Origin: Pseudomonadota bacterium
GTDB lineage: Bacteria > Myxococcota_A > UBA796 > GCA-2862545
Direction of reading: 5' to 3'
Length of the DNA: 41,724 nucleotides
NCBI GenBank assembly: GCA_005797785.1
Contig: SYKL01000055.1
Coordinates: forward strand, 1 to 41,724
Below the pieces are notes generated by a model. The model worked only from the letters and a program-made list of their open reading frames with translations. It did not search any database and was not told the origin of the DNA. The position numbers were made by a program, and so were the translations under genes. How positions within the stretch are numbered: position 1 is the stretch's first letter; each line of letters begins with the position of its first letter. Positions 8,853-18,756 of the stretch are shown piece by piece.

Positions 8853-9713
8853 TTGACCAAGTCCAAATTGTCGGTTATCCTGTCCGATGGAGCGCACATG
8901 CTGCGGGATCCTTCGACGCGACGCTTCGATCTGCACATGCACTCCTTGCGGTCGGACGGGCGTTTTTCTCCCGAAGAGGTGCTCGAACGCTGCGCCCGAG
9001 GCGGTTTGGATGCGATCGCCCTGACCGATCACGATCTGACGGCGCCGTTTGCGCCCGGTCGCCACGATGTCGCCGGTCGCCCCCTTTGGCTGATTGCAGG
9101 CGCAGAAGTCAGCGCCACCCACGAAGGGCAGGAGCTTCACCTGTTGGTGTACTTTCCTGGCGCGGTTCCCCAGACTTTCCTTGATTTTAGCGCAAGCCAG
9201 ATCGCCGAAAGAGCGCAGCGCTACGATCAAGCGATCGATCAATTGGGGATGGAGCTTCCTCGTTCGGCGGAACATGGCCAATACGGCGCACTTTCACTGA
9301 CGCGGCACCACCTTGCACGTGCGTTGGTGGCCGGCGGACACGCCAAAGATCTCCGCGATGCCTTCACTCGATATGCCGGTGGAAACCACATTGTGCCAGA
9401 GATGTCGGTTCAATTTGTGGACGCGATCCGCTTTGCGCGGGAGGCAGGAGGGATCACCTCGTGGGCGCACCCGTCTCCGGCAGACGTTCAACGACTGCTT
9501 CCTACCTTTGCAAATGCGGGAATTCATGCCATTGAGGGACTGCGCCCGTCGCTCTCCAGCGCTGAAAAGCGGTTGATGCGCCGCGCCGCCGAGAAACATG
9601 GCTTATTCCTCACCGCTGGCTCAGACTGGCACGGTTGGTGCGGGCAAGAGCCCGGCTGGTTTTCTGCAGATCAGGCGGATCTCGCGGGCTTTCTGAACGC
9701 CATGAACGCATGA
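8853..9713 (+). CDS. PHP domain-containing protein (RNase AM/TrpH-like phosphoesterase); start may be ATG at 8898
   Basis: FDLHMHSLRSDGRFSPEEVLERCARGGLDAIALTDHDLT; GITSWAHPSP; TAGSDWHG. Confidence 0.85.
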   Translation: MTKSKLSVILSDGAHMLRDPSTRRFDLHMHSLRSDGRFSPEEVLERCARGGLDAIALTDHDLTAPFAPGRHDVAGRPLWLIAGAEVSATHEGQELHLLVYFPGAVPQTFLDFSASQIAERAQRYDQAIDQLGMELPRSAEHGQYGALSLTRHHLARALVAGGHAKDLRDAFTRYAGGNHIVPEMSVQFVDAIRFAREAGGITSWAHPSPADVQRLLPTFANAGIHAIEGLRPSLSSAEKRLMRRAAEKHGLFLTAGSDWHGWCGQEPGWFSADQADLAGFLNAMNA

Positions 9714-10414
9714 TTGCGGTGATCGGCGAGGGCGGGCTAGCGGAGGGCGTTGCCATGGCCTGTCCCGCGGCAACGCTCGTTGGTTCGCATGCCTTTGATG
9801 GGCCTTTTTTGTGGCGCAAGGCCGATCTGGACACCGGAGAAGGGGTGCTCGCGGCGCTCGGCGAAACGCAACGCGTAATTGTTGTGCTCGATCGCCCTCG
9901 CCAAGCTCACGGCACTTTTGCTGTGCTCACGCGGCGGCCGACCTCCGTTGCCGTCGTTTTTCCGCTGGGAAACCCTCCTTCGGCGTTGGAGCGCTTGCCA
10001 GAATGGTCCCAGGTCGCCGTTCCTCCGTGTTGGGGCGGAAGATCGCCCTTGGTTCGGCGTTGGTCGTCGATCATTAAAGGTGGGGGACACCTGTGGATCC
10101 CGAATCTCGGCGTCCGACAAGTGTGCGCCGCCGTGGACGCCGTTCCGGCGGTGCTTGCCGCGTCCGAAACACCAGGAGTGCGCTGGTCGATCGGCAGCGA
10201 GTCGGCCACCCTGCACGAGCTTGCCCAAGCGATCAGCGCCCATCATCGGTACCCTTTGCGCGCAACCCGGGCCCCTCGTGCGATCGCACGAGTGTTGGGA
10301 CGCACCCCCGAAGACTTCTTTGATCTTTGGTTCAAGGCCAACGGACCAACCCCCTCCTCCGGCGGACCGTCGATCGAACGCGCCGGCAAGAAGGGGTGGC
10401 TGGCCGGGTTGTGA
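9710..10414 (+). CDS. Hypothetical protein, possibly NAD(P)-binding-fold-like
   Basis: ATG at 9710 overlaps the stop of the preceding gene (ATGA); MIAVIGEGGLAEGVAMACP; nucleotide-binding inference is weak. Confidence 0.6.
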   Translation: MIAVIGEGGLAEGVAMACPAATLVGSHAFDGPFLWRKADLDTGEGVLAALGETQRVIVVLDRPRQAHGTFAVLTRRPTSVAVVFPLGNPPSALERLPEWSQVAVPPCWGGRSPLVRRWSSIIKGGGHLWIPNLGVRQVCAAVDAVPAVLAASETPGVRWSIGSESATLHELAQAISAHHRYPLRATRAPRAIARVLGRTPEDFFDLWFKANGPTPSSGGPSIERAGKKGWLAGL

Positions 10415-10467
10415 CCCCTCCTTGCCCGCCGGCCAATGGAGGAATACGAGCAACAACCGGAGGCACG

Positions 10468-10782
10468 ATGGCGAACACGAGCGAGTTCTTTTCTACCTAT
10501 CTTCCCCAGAAGATCGCGAGCAATCCTTCCCTGGCGAAGGACATCAATGCTGTTTACCAATTCGACGTCGATGGCGCTGGTACCTGGACCGTCGATCTCA
10601 CGGGTGACGGCAGCGTTGCCGCCGGTCCCGCAGCCGCACCCGGTTGCAAGGTGACCGCCGCTCAGGCCGACTTCGAAACCATGCTGGACAACCCCGCTTC
10701 CGCGATGATGCTGTTCATGCAAGGCAAGCTGAAGGTGACCGACGTGAACTTGGGCCTCAAGCTCCAGAAGATCCTCGCCTGA
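10468..10782 (+). CDS. SCP2 sterol-binding domain protein
   Basis: Small ORF with RBS cggagg; WTVDLTGDGSVAAGPAAAPGCKVTAAQADFETMLDNPASAMMLFMQGKLKVTDVNLGLKLQKIL is typical of SCP2. Confidence 0.88.
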   Translation: MANTSEFFSTYLPQKIASNPSLAKDINAVYQFDVDGAGTWTVDLTGDGSVAAGPAAAPGCKVTAAQADFETMLDNPASAMMLFMQGKLKVTDVNLGLKLQKILA

Positions 10783-10807
10783 TCTCGCTCACCGAGAGCA
10801 CACAAAG

Positions 10808-10829
10808 CGGCGCTACATGCGCCGTTTTT
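10808..10829 (+). terminator. Rho-independent terminator
   Basis: CGGCGC-TACAT-GCGCCG followed by TTTTT. Confidence 0.85.
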
Positions 10830-10845
10830 CTTTTGTGAGTGGGCT

Positions 10846-12510
10846 CTACAGCAGGCGACGACGAAGCAGCACCACCAAAGCCATGAGCGCTGCTGCACCA
10901 GGGACCAGCAACAAGCTCACCAACAGGAGGACACCAAACTCCAGGCCGGTGAGCGTGATCCGTTGATCTGCCGCATTGTCGGCGCGTTCCCCAAGTTGCG
11001 CCTCCTCGTCCACCAGCCACGCCAAAGTGTTCAATACGAGATCTTGGTTGTTACCTAGGATTAAACGGCGGTTGGACGCGAAGTCAGCGTCCCCAAACAC
11101 GACCACCCTCCCCCCCGGTTTCGGCGAAAAGTCTTTTGGGACGCCAAAACCCGCAGGAGGCGGCTGGTCCACCGCAAAGACGTCGGTGGGAGCGGGAACT
11201 TCCTCGTGCGCCACCACTCGAAGTACTGCTGGGTCCACCACTTCGACCGCAACACCCACAGAAACAGGGCCACGAACCTCATCCCCATCGGGTATGGGAT
11301 CCTGGTTGACCACGGTTTCCGCCCAGGACTCAGGAGTACTCGACGCCAAAACCGTCGCTTCGATGCCGGCCGCATCCGCGATCGGGGTCACGGAGCGCGT
11401 GGTCGGCATGCTCACCACCGCGCGAAGTCCTTGGGTGATCGGATGATGTGTGAAACTTGACTCCCGCAAGATCAGATCAAAGGGGCGATCTCCGCTCATC
11501 ACAAAGCTGGGATTCGGCTCCAAAACCACGTCGTTTCCAACGTGGATCCCGTACCGCTCGAGATCCTGCGTGAATGCCGGCGCATAGGGGACTTCGGACA
11601 CCAAATCCGGCTCGACCAACGCTAATAATCGACCGCCTCCTGCAACATAGGCGGCAATGGCTTCCAATTCGTGTGGGAAAAAGTCCTGCACCGGCCAAGC
11701 GATCACCAAGGCCTCGCAGTTGGGGTCTACACCCTCGGTCGCGATCAATGACTTGGTGACTTGATAATTCTGGTCTTCGAGCTTCAGAATGAGCTGACCC
11801 ATGCCATCGCGGGTTTCGTCATCATCGGTCCCGCTTTCGCCGTGCCCAGCTGACCAACAAATGCGGTGGTCTTTCTCGCTTTGGAGGCGGATGATTGCGT
11901 TCACAAACGCCTTTTCACTGAAGTCGTCTTCGAGCCGCTCCTCGCGGGCGCCTTGGACGATCACCACCGAACCCCATTCGGTAGAAACCTTGAATTCCTG
12001 CGCTTTCAGTGGATCCCGAAGCGGATCGACCTCTTCAACGGAAAGATCGGGCGCCACCTGTTTGAACGACTTCATCAGGTTTTGAAATTGTCGCGATCCT
12101 GGGGAGTACCGAGCAAAGAAACCATAAATCTTGATCTTCGGCGCACTCGTGGAAACTACTTTTACGCTCTGCTCTGAAAGCGTGAACGCCTGATCGCGCG
12201 TCAGATCCCAGGTATGATCGTACCGAACCGCCAAAATGTAGAGCCCCACGCAGAGGACGCCGGCGAGCGCGATCAACGTCAACGCACCGCCCGCCTTCTG
12301 CGTCGATCTTGCCGAAACCCCCTCCGAAAGCCGGTCGCGGTCCGCCGCCGCGTAGATTCCCAACAGTGCGCCACCGGCGCCAATCAAAATCCAGGCTTGC
12401 TGATGGTTTTCTGGCATCAGGAAATAGGAAGTACCGCCAAACCCCAAAACCAGGATCCCTGCAATTCCGAAGATCCAAGCCCATTGTGCGAGACGCTCCA
12501 TCATCGCCAC
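10846..12510 (-). CDS. GldG-like ABC-associated membrane protein
   Basis: WDLTRDQAFTLSEQSVKVVSTSAPKIKIYGFFARYSPGSRQFQNLMKSFKQVAPDLSVEEVDP; terminal TM helices; overlaps the upstream permease gene. Confidence 0.82.
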   Translation of the reverse strand: MAMMERLAQWAWIFGIAGILVLGFGGTSYFLMPENHQQAWILIGAGGALLGIYAAADRDRLSEGVSARSTQKAGGALTLIALAGVLCVGLYILAVRYDHTWDLTRDQAFTLSEQSVKVVSTSAPKIKIYGFFARYSPGSRQFQNLMKSFKQVAPDLSVEEVDPLRDPLKAQEFKVSTEWGSVVIVQGAREERLEDDFSEKAFVNAIIRLQSEKDHRICWSAGHGESGTDDDETRDGMGQLILKLEDQNYQVTKSLIATEGVDPNCEALVIAWPVQDFFPHELEAIAAYVAGGGRLLALVEPDLVSEVPYAPAFTQDLERYGIHVGNDVVLEPNPSFVMSGDRPFDLILRESSFTHHPITQGLRAVVSMPTTRSVTPIADAAGIEATVLASSTPESWAETVVNQDPIPDGDEVRGPVSVGVAVEVVDPAVLRVVAHEEVPAPTDVFAVDQPPPAGFGVPKDFSPKPGGRVVVFGDADFASNRRLILGNNQDLVLNTLAWLVDEEAQLGERADNAADQRITLTGLEFGVLLLVSLLLVPGAAALMALVVLLRRRLL

Positions 12511-13250
12511 CGCATGGATTCGACCCGTTGCCAGGTAGCAAACAGGAAGAATCCAATAAAGAGAAGGTAGTAGCTGATGTCCGACAGCTGAATCGCACCC
12601 CGCACCAAGTCATCCAGGTGGGTAGTCATCGAAAGATGCGTTGGAATGCTGTCCATTCGGTCGTCTACGAGCCCCACCAACCACAACAACAGTGCGCTTG
12701 CAAATGTAAGGACAAACGCCACAATCACGTTGCTGGTCAGCGAGGAGTACAACATACCCATGGCGATCACCAACCCGGTGATCAACATCAACGCCAAATA
12801 ACCCCCGAAAATCGCCGCATAGTCAGGCTTCGCCCAATGCCAAAGGCTCAACGGAACATAGAATGTTCCGAGCAACACCACGCCCACAAATCCCATGGTC
12901 CCCAGATATTTTCCAAGAACGATGTCCATGGTCGACACCGGCGAGGTGAGCAGCAGTTCCATCGTGCGATTTCGTAGATCTTCGGCGATCATCCGCATCG
13001 ACAACGCCGGCGCCATCAATGCCAAAATCAGTCCCAAGTTGCCAAAAAACGGCCCTAATAGGTGATCCGTGATGGTCATCAACGATTCGGAGTAGGGGTT
13101 GGCGAGCAGATCCGTGCTTTGCTCCATGTACACGGCAAGCGCCATCGGCCCCCAAAAGAACCCCGTCAAAAGCAAGAAGCCGGTGAGCACCAACCATCCG
13201 ATGGTGGTGTGAAAATACGCTCGCCACTCCCGAACCGCGATCGTCCACAT
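12501..13250 (-). CDS. ABC-2 type transporter permease (GldF-like)
   Basis: Multiple TM helices; MRMIAEDLRNRTMELLLTSPVSTMDIVLGKYLG. Confidence 0.85.
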   Translation of the reverse strand: MWTIAVREWRAYFHTTIGWLVLTGFLLLTGFFWGPMALAVYMEQSTDLLANPYSESLMTITDHLLGPFFGNLGLILALMAPALSMRMIAEDLRNRTMELLLTSPVSTMDIVLGKYLGTMGFVGVVLLGTFYVPLSLWHWAKPDYAAIFGGYLALMLITGLVIAMGMLYSSLTSNVIVAFVLTFASALLLWLVGLVDDRMDSIPTHLSMTTHLDDLVRGAIQLSDISYYLLFIGFFLFATWQRVESMRWR

Positions 13251-13255
13251 CGGCT

Positions 13256-14152
13256 TCAGTCTCCCCGCGTCAGGCGCAAGAACACGTCTTGCAAGCCCTG
13301 CTCTGCCCGCATCGCCAGCAAGCCAAAATCCACCGCCACTCGCGCTACTTCCTCGCGCACTTCCCGATCGGCGCGCACCACCACTTCGTCTTCGCGCTCA
13401 AATGCCCCGACAACCCCCGGTATCTGAGCGAGCCGGTCAAACAGCTCAGGCTCCATCCGCGCCACCTGCATCACGATTCCCCGCCCCGCGTCCGCCAGTT
13501 TCTCGAGCGAATCCTGGGCAAGAATCTTGCCTTTTTCGATGATCACCACCCGGTCGCAAACCGTCTCCACCTCGGCAAGCACGTGCGTCGACAACACCAC
13601 GGTGACGCCGCGTTGGGCGAGCCCCTTGATGAAATCAAGGATCTCTTGCCGTTGTTGGGGATCGAGACCCGACATGGGCTCGTCCAAAATCAGCACTTTG
13701 GGCTCGTGAACGAGGGCCTGCGCCAATCCCACCCTTTGTCGGTAGCCTTTGGACAGATGGTCGATCACACGGTGCGCTACCGTGCCCAGAGAGGTTTCCT
13801 GAATGACCCTTTCCACCGAAGTAGAGACATTGGAGGCGCGTTTCAGATTGGCGCAGAAGGTCAGATACTGCCGAACCGTCATGTCCACATACAGGGGTGG
13901 AAACTCAGGAAGATAGCCCACGATCCGCTTTACCGCCTGGGGATCTTTGGACACATCGACATCGCCGATCAAGGCCCTTCCTTCCGTCGCCCCGAGCGAT
14001 CCAGTCAAAATGCGCATGGTCGTGGTCTTCCCAGCGCCATTTCGGCCAAGAAAACCAACAATTTCGCCCTTTTGAACGGAGAAACTGATGTCATCCACAG
14101 CGAGGGTACCACCGTACCACTTCGACAGGTGCTCGACCTCGATGGTCGCCAT
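13256..14152 (-). CDS. ABC transporter ATP-binding protein (GldA-like)
   Basis: GFLGRNGAGKTTTMRILTG Walker A, LSKGYRQRVGLAQAL signature, VLILDEPMSGLDP Walker B. Confidence 0.93.
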   Translation of the reverse strand: MATIEVEHLSKWYGGTLAVDDISFSVQKGEIVGFLGRNGAGKTTTMRILTGSLGATEGRALIGDVDVSKDPQAVKRIVGYLPEFPPLYVDMTVRQYLTFCANLKRASNVSTSVERVIQETSLGTVAHRVIDHLSKGYRQRVGLAQALVHEPKVLILDEPMSGLDPQQRQEILDFIKGLAQRGVTVVLSTHVLAEVETVCDRVVIIEKGKILAQDSLEKLADAGRGIVMQVARMEPELFDRLAQIPGVVGAFEREDEVVVRADREVREEVARVAVDFGLLAMRAEQGLQDVFLRLTRGD

Positions 14153-14215
14153 GAAGCCGCGCTCCCCGGGCTCTTTTGCCCGCAGCGATGCAGCTTATTC
14201 ACCGATTCCGGAACG

Positions 14216-15679
14216 TCAACCCGGAGGTGGAGAAGGGTGCTCCGCAGGGGCCATCGGCTCACAGGCCGCGGCTGGCGCGTCGTCCACGCTTATCTTCGTA
14301 TCGCCCACATAACGAACAGCCGTACCCGGGTTTGCGGTGACCGGACAGCGAACTTGCGTACCATCGCCGAAAACTACCTCAAAGGTAGATTTACCTGGCA
14401 GCAGCCGACCTAAGCCGGATCCCCTACGTTTTGCGCCATCGATGGTAATTTCAGCGTCGTCTGGAAAGAGTAGGAATTTCACCTCGATCTTCCCGTCTGC
14501 CGCTGCGGGTGCTTCGATCTTGGTTGGATCCCCGGAGGCCTCAGCCTCCGAAATGCCGTTTTTCAGCTCGCGAATGAGGACCGCGACAAACAGCGCCAGC
14601 ACCACCGCGGCCGCGCCCCCCAAAAACACATACGGTCGCCAACTCATCGCCAAACCGGGCTTGGAATTGCTGGTCCCCGTGAGCTGACCCGTAACCTCCC
14701 GAAGGAATTCGTCATCGGAAGCCGAATATGCCGCAGCGTCATCGGGAGTGATCTTCGGACGCGACTCATAAATCGGAAGAACCGTACTTTTGGCGAAGTC
14801 CTCCAACGTCAGGCGTTGCACCGGATCGATCGCGTATACGACTGCTTCGAGCGCATGCGCCGCATCAAATGCGGACGGGCGTTGCTCCCGATCATAAGAG
14901 CACATTCTGCGAATCACACTCCGCAGTTGCTCCAAGGCCTCCGCCGGCATTCCTGGGACCTGCAGATAGGCCAATTGCCGGTTCATCGCCTGATCATGGG
15001 TGACCGGATTGATCGACAGGCTCATGGTTCGGCCGGTCAGCAATTCAAAAAGCGACATACCCGAGGAATAAACATCCACCGAGGGGCTATCCGAAATTCC
15101 ATCGAGTCTTTCCGGTGCCATGTACGGCCGGCTGCCCATCACCACCGACTGGGTCTCCGCCTCGCGGCCCTCAAAATCGCCCTTGGCAATACCAAAATCT
15201 ACAACCTTGGCTTCGCCATGGATCGAGAGCAGGATGTTGCTTGGCTTGATGTCGCGATGAATAACCCTCAATGCACGCCCATCATCGCCGGTGGCTTCAT
15301 TGAACGCCACGTGCAGCGCCAAGCAGGTGTGCCGCATCACCTCAATGGCGATCGATGCCGGAAGACCATCTTTGAACCGGAGCAAGAGCTGGTCGAGAGA
15401 CACGCCCTGAACGTGCTCCATCACGATGACCGGGCGACCGCCCACATCCATCAGCCGCTCGACCCTCACCACATTGGGGTGATTGATGCGCGAAAGGAGG
15501 CGAGCTTCATCGCGGGTGCGGTTCAGAATCTTCTGGTTGCGCGTGTAGGGGGATTTTAGGATCTTGAGCGCAACCTTCCGGCGCAGCGGATCGCCGGTGA
15601 CCCGCGCCACGCAGACGGTCCCAAATGACCCTTCACCGAGGATCTCTAGAATCTCGAAGGGTCCGCCGGCCAGCTTCAC
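14216..15679 (-). CDS. Serine/threonine protein kinase with C-terminal TM and PEGA-like extension
   Basis: LGEGSFGTVCVARV, VIHRDIKPSNILLS, VVDFGIAKG, APERLDG; TM YVFLGGAAAVVLALFVAVLI. Confidence 0.92.
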   Translation of the reverse strand: MKLAGGPFEILEILGEGSFGTVCVARVTGDPLRRKVALKILKSPYTRNQKILNRTRDEARLLSRINHPNVVRVERLMDVGGRPVIVMEHVQGVSLDQLLLRFKDGLPASIAIEVMRHTCLALHVAFNEATGDDGRALRVIHRDIKPSNILLSIHGEAKVVDFGIAKGDFEGREAETQSVVMGSRPYMAPERLDGISDSPSVDVYSSGMSLFELLTGRTMSLSINPVTHDQAMNRQLAYLQVPGMPAEALEQLRSVIRRMCSYDREQRPSAFDAAHALEAVVYAIDPVQRLTLEDFAKSTVLPIYESRPKITPDDAAAYSASDDEFLREVTGQLTGTSNSKPGLAMSWRPYVFLGGAAAVVLALFVAVLIRELKNGISEAEASGDPTKIEAPAAADGKIEVKFLLFPDDAEITIDGAKRRGSGLGRLLPGKSTFEVVFGDGTQVRCPVTANPGTAVRYVGDTKISVDDAPAAACEPMAPAEHPSPPPG

Positions 15680-15870
15680 GCGCGACCTCCGAACCGACGA
15701 TCGCCGGACTCAATCGAAGTATACCCGCATTGGATCGGCTTTGCGTGGGTCATTCGATCCGAGACTACCGCAGACCAAAACGCTCGGGCATAGATTTTCG
15801 ATCTATCGGCCATCACCGCCGTACAAGAACGTACGGCTGTTCAGAGGCGAGCGGCGCGTTAGTGGATGGC

Positions 15871-16662
15871 ATGTCACTGATTTCCTCCACTTGGGCGGTT
15901 TTGCGCGGTGCCTTAGCAGATACCGCCGACTCGCTGGCAAAGAGCGTCTGGGGTCTGACGGCCCTGGTACTGATTTTACCGATCGAGGTCGCCGCCGCGC
16001 TGTTGGTATCGCCGCTCGGCTTCGCCGGGGGGATACTTTTAAGCCTTCTCAACTCCCTTCTGGTCGGATGGTACCTCGCGCTGGTGGGGATCGCCGTGCT
16101 TCAGCGGCGCCGAGTCACTTTCGCCGATCTAAAGGACCAAATGGGCACCCACATCTGGGATGTCATGTCGGTCCTGTTCATCTTTTGGATCATTGAACTC
16201 GCGCTTTCGCAAGCTCCTGGCACCGTTCACGTCATCTATGTGTTGGTTGGCACGCTCGTATTCAACCCCGCACCTGAGCTGATTTATCAAGGACGCACCA
16301 ACTCTGTCGGCCTTTTGCAGGACGCCGCTTCCTTCATGCAGAACAATTGGCCGGAATGGTTGGTGGCGCATGTGGTCGGATACGCCGTCATTGTGCCCTT
16401 TTATTGGTTTCTTTCCGGAGGCATCGACCTTCAAGGCGCCGCCAGCATTCTGAAAATGTTTGGCCCATGGTTCGGGTTCACCTCCGCAGGCACCTGGCTG
16501 GTGATCGGCCTGTCTTCCACCCTTAATCTCGGCATTTTGGCCATGGTGGGGGGTACGGGACTGACGCTCTTTTGCCACGCCTTTCTGCTGTTCCGCGGGC
16601 ACCTGTTTCAGCGATTATCCTCTTCGTCGCGCCGTTCTCGGAGCTGGTCAGCGCGCCACTGA
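15871..16662 (+). CDS. Multi-pass membrane protein of unknown function
   Basis: Several hydrophobic helices; ATG at 15871; convergent overlap with the GH18 gene. Confidence 0.65.
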   Translation: MSLISSTWAVLRGALADTADSLAKSVWGLTALVLILPIEVAAALLVSPLGFAGGILLSLLNSLLVGWYLALVGIAVLQRRRVTFADLKDQMGTHIWDVMSVLFIFWIIELALSQAPGTVHVIYVLVGTLVFNPAPELIYQGRTNSVGLLQDAASFMQNNWPEWLVAHVVGYAVIVPFYWFLSGGIDLQGAASILKMFGPWFGFTSAGTWLVIGLSSTLNLGILAMVGGTGLTLFCHAFLLFRGHLFQRLSSSSRRSRSWSARH

Positions 16663-18240
16663 CCGCCGGCGGCGGTAAGCCAACAAACCGGCGATGCCGG
16701 CCCAGGCCCCGCCCCATGGCGTCGAATTGCACCCGCAACCCTGAACCCCAAGCGCCGGGTCGATCACGATCACGTAGCTCGTCGCGGGGGGCGACCACAC
16801 CACGCCGTCACCCACCTCCAGCTCAAACGCAAGGGTTCCCGTCTCTTTTAGCGGGAACTCGGGCTGCGCACCGGACGGATCCGACAGCTCCACCGCCGGG
16901 CCCGCCACTTGCGTCCATCGAAACTCCAGATCCTGCCCATCCGGGGCGGTGCTGTCCAGCCCCGACAAACGGACGGTATCCCCCACATATGCCAAGAAAG
17001 GAAGGCCGACATTCGCAATGTACTGTGCATAAACTTGGTCGGTGTCGCCGGTTTCCTCAGTGTCGCCCGTATCGCCCGTGTCCCCAGTATCCACCGTAAA
17101 GTTCGTCTCTTCGTCCATCATTGCCCAAAGTTCTGGGTCTTGTTCATCGTAATTTAGCGCCCAAAATCCAACGCCAGCGATCCCCGATTCACGAGTGTAT
17201 ATCACCCTTTCGCGAACACTGTCGGTGTTCTGATACCATCCCTGACGTCCCCCGCCGTAGTAGTACGGAGTCCGGCTCTGTTCATCGAACGAAGCGCCAT
17301 ATTGAGCCGCTTTGTCCTGGGCAGCCACCCAAAATACCGCCGAACCCGTCCCCGTGGCGTCGGCGGGCACATCGTTCGACGCCACCGGCCAAGAATACCC
17401 ATACAAAGGGAGTCCCAGAATCACTCGATCCGGATCGGCGTCGTAGGTCAGGTAGTCTTCGACGGTCCATTCCAACGAATGATCCCCCCAAACCCCGCCT
17501 CCATATAGGGGATCCACTGGACCGGCGGTGCCGCTGCCGGAATAGTGGTAGCCGTACCCCATGATGAAAACATCGGCAAAACGGGTGATTTCAGAATAAT
17601 CCCAAGCGCCATTCCAGTCGACGGCGGGAGTGGCGAACACCACTTCGTCACCAAACTCGTCGTTTAGCTCCTCTGCAAAGTCCACGAGATCCTGTTTGTT
17701 CGCGGACAGCAGTCCCTCAAAATCGATATTGACCCCGTCCGCTCCCGTGGCGTCCACCCATTCGCGCAGCTGATCGATCGCGTGCGAACGAGCGGTTGGG
17801 CTGTCCAAAAAAGCGCCTATGGAACCCGAACTAAAGTTGGTAACGCACAAGTGGGTCTTTACGCCGTAAGGTTCTGCACGCGCCACGACGTCATCGGCGT
17901 TATCCCACGTACTTGTGCCCGTTAAATTCCCGTCTTCATCGATCCCCGCTTGAAAAACCGCGATGTGGCTCAGGTTGTCCCACGGCACGGTGTCCAAATC
18001 ATCGGCCCAATACGCCAAATATCCGTAGACGGTCATGTCGGGACCCGGCGTGGCAGAGGGTTGACCACCCGCTTGCCCACCCGAGGCTTTCTTGCGCGCC
18101 ACCACCTTGGGGTGCAGCTGCATTTGACGCGCGTGCTCGCCGACGAATTCTACGTCTGGCAAGCCCAATTCGCCGGCGGAGGGGGGTGTCTCAGCCCACG
18201 CTGAAGTGGCCACGGCCAACACACCGATCAGCGAACCCAT
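16648..18240 (-). CDS. Secreted glycoside hydrolase family 18-like protein with MYXO-CTERM-like tail
   Basis: Signal peptide MGSLIGVLAVATSAWA; YGYLAYWADDLDTVPWDNLSHIAVF; GADGVNIDFEG catalytic motif; TGDTGDTGDTEETGDTD linker; C-terminus GCGCNS-TM-RRRR. Confidence 0.85.
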   Translation of the reverse strand: MGSLIGVLAVATSAWAETPPSAGELGLPDVEFVGEHARQMQLHPKVVARKKASGGQAGGQPSATPGPDMTVYGYLAYWADDLDTVPWDNLSHIAVFQAGIDEDGNLTGTSTWDNADDVVARAEPYGVKTHLCVTNFSSGSIGAFLDSPTARSHAIDQLREWVDATGADGVNIDFEGLLSANKQDLVDFAEELNDEFGDEVVFATPAVDWNGAWDYSEITRFADVFIMGYGYHYSGSGTAGPVDPLYGGGVWGDHSLEWTVEDYLTYDADPDRVILGLPLYGYSWPVASNDVPADATGTGSAVFWVAAQDKAAQYGASFDEQSRTPYYYGGGRQGWYQNTDSVRERVIYTRESGIAGVGFWALNYDEQDPELWAMMDEETNFTVDTGDTGDTGDTEETGDTDQVYAQYIANVGLPFLAYVGDTVRLSGLDSTAPDGQDLEFRWTQVAGPAVELSDPSGAQPEFPLKETGTLAFELEVGDGVVWSPPATSYVIVIDPALGVQGCGCNSTPWGGAWAGIAGLLAYRRRRSVAR

Positions 18241-18290
18241 TAAGCCTCCGCAAGGAACCCGGCTGAATAGCATCATCGGTGGAGGCGCGT

Positions 18291-18653
18291 GTGACAATCC
18301 TCTGGGTGTTCTTAGGCGGAGGCACCGGCGCAGCACTTCGTTGGCTTTTGTCCCTATGGATCCCCGGCTACCCGGGAACGATACTCATCAATTTGATCGG
18401 AAGTTTTGCACTCGCTTTGCTTTCGCATCCGGCGACGGGCGCTTCCCCGGCTCTGCGCCTCACCTTAGGAGTTGGCATTCTCGGTGGATTTACAACCTAT
18501 TCCACCTTCAACCTGCAGCTGTTGAACGCCCTGCAGCAGCGCGATGCAGTGGGAGCGGGAATCCAGCTGTTCGGAACGGTGGGAGGCTGCCTTTTGTTTG
18601 GTTTGCTCGGTTGGCAGTTTGCCGAATGGTGTTTTGGATCCGCGGGTGGATGA
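18291..18653 (+). CDS. crcB: Fluoride efflux channel CrcB/Fluc
   Basis: GGGTGAALRWLLS, GTILINLIGSFALAL, LGVGILGGFTTYSTFNLQ; RBS ggagg before GTG 18291. Confidence 0.9.
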   Translation: MTILWVFLGGGTGAALRWLLSLWIPGYPGTILINLIGSFALALLSHPATGASPALRLTLGVGILGGFTTYSTFNLQLLNALQQRDAVGAGIQLFGTVGGCLLFGLLGWQFAEWCFGSAGG

Positions 18654-18756
18654 TTCCTGGCAATAAAATAAGGGGCGGAATGTAGGACATCCCTTGTTGC
18701 GGTTGCCGGGCGTCACCTTGGGAGGTACGCTCCAGCCATCGCGGGAGCAGAGGAAA

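Noticed and set aside
9627-9641. Sigma-54-like TGGCACG-GTTG-GTGC upstream of the gene at 9710
   Set aside because: Lies inside codons for the conserved PHP motif DWHGWC, and the -12 element lacks the first T; likely codon-driven coincidence.
13289-14413. 374-aa plus-strand ORF antisense to the ABC ATPase
   Set aside because: Opposite strand carries all Walker/signature motifs; shadow ORF.
17050-17100. Short repeats in the GH18 gene suggestive of a CRISPR or minisatellite
   Set aside because: Encodes the (TGD)n linker (TGDTGDTGDTEETGDTD), a normal feature before MYXO-CTERM tails; no spacer structure.
18241-18290. Fluoride riboswitch upstream of crcB
   Set aside because: Only about 50 bp between divergent starts and no recognisable GGNGATGG...TGATG architecture.
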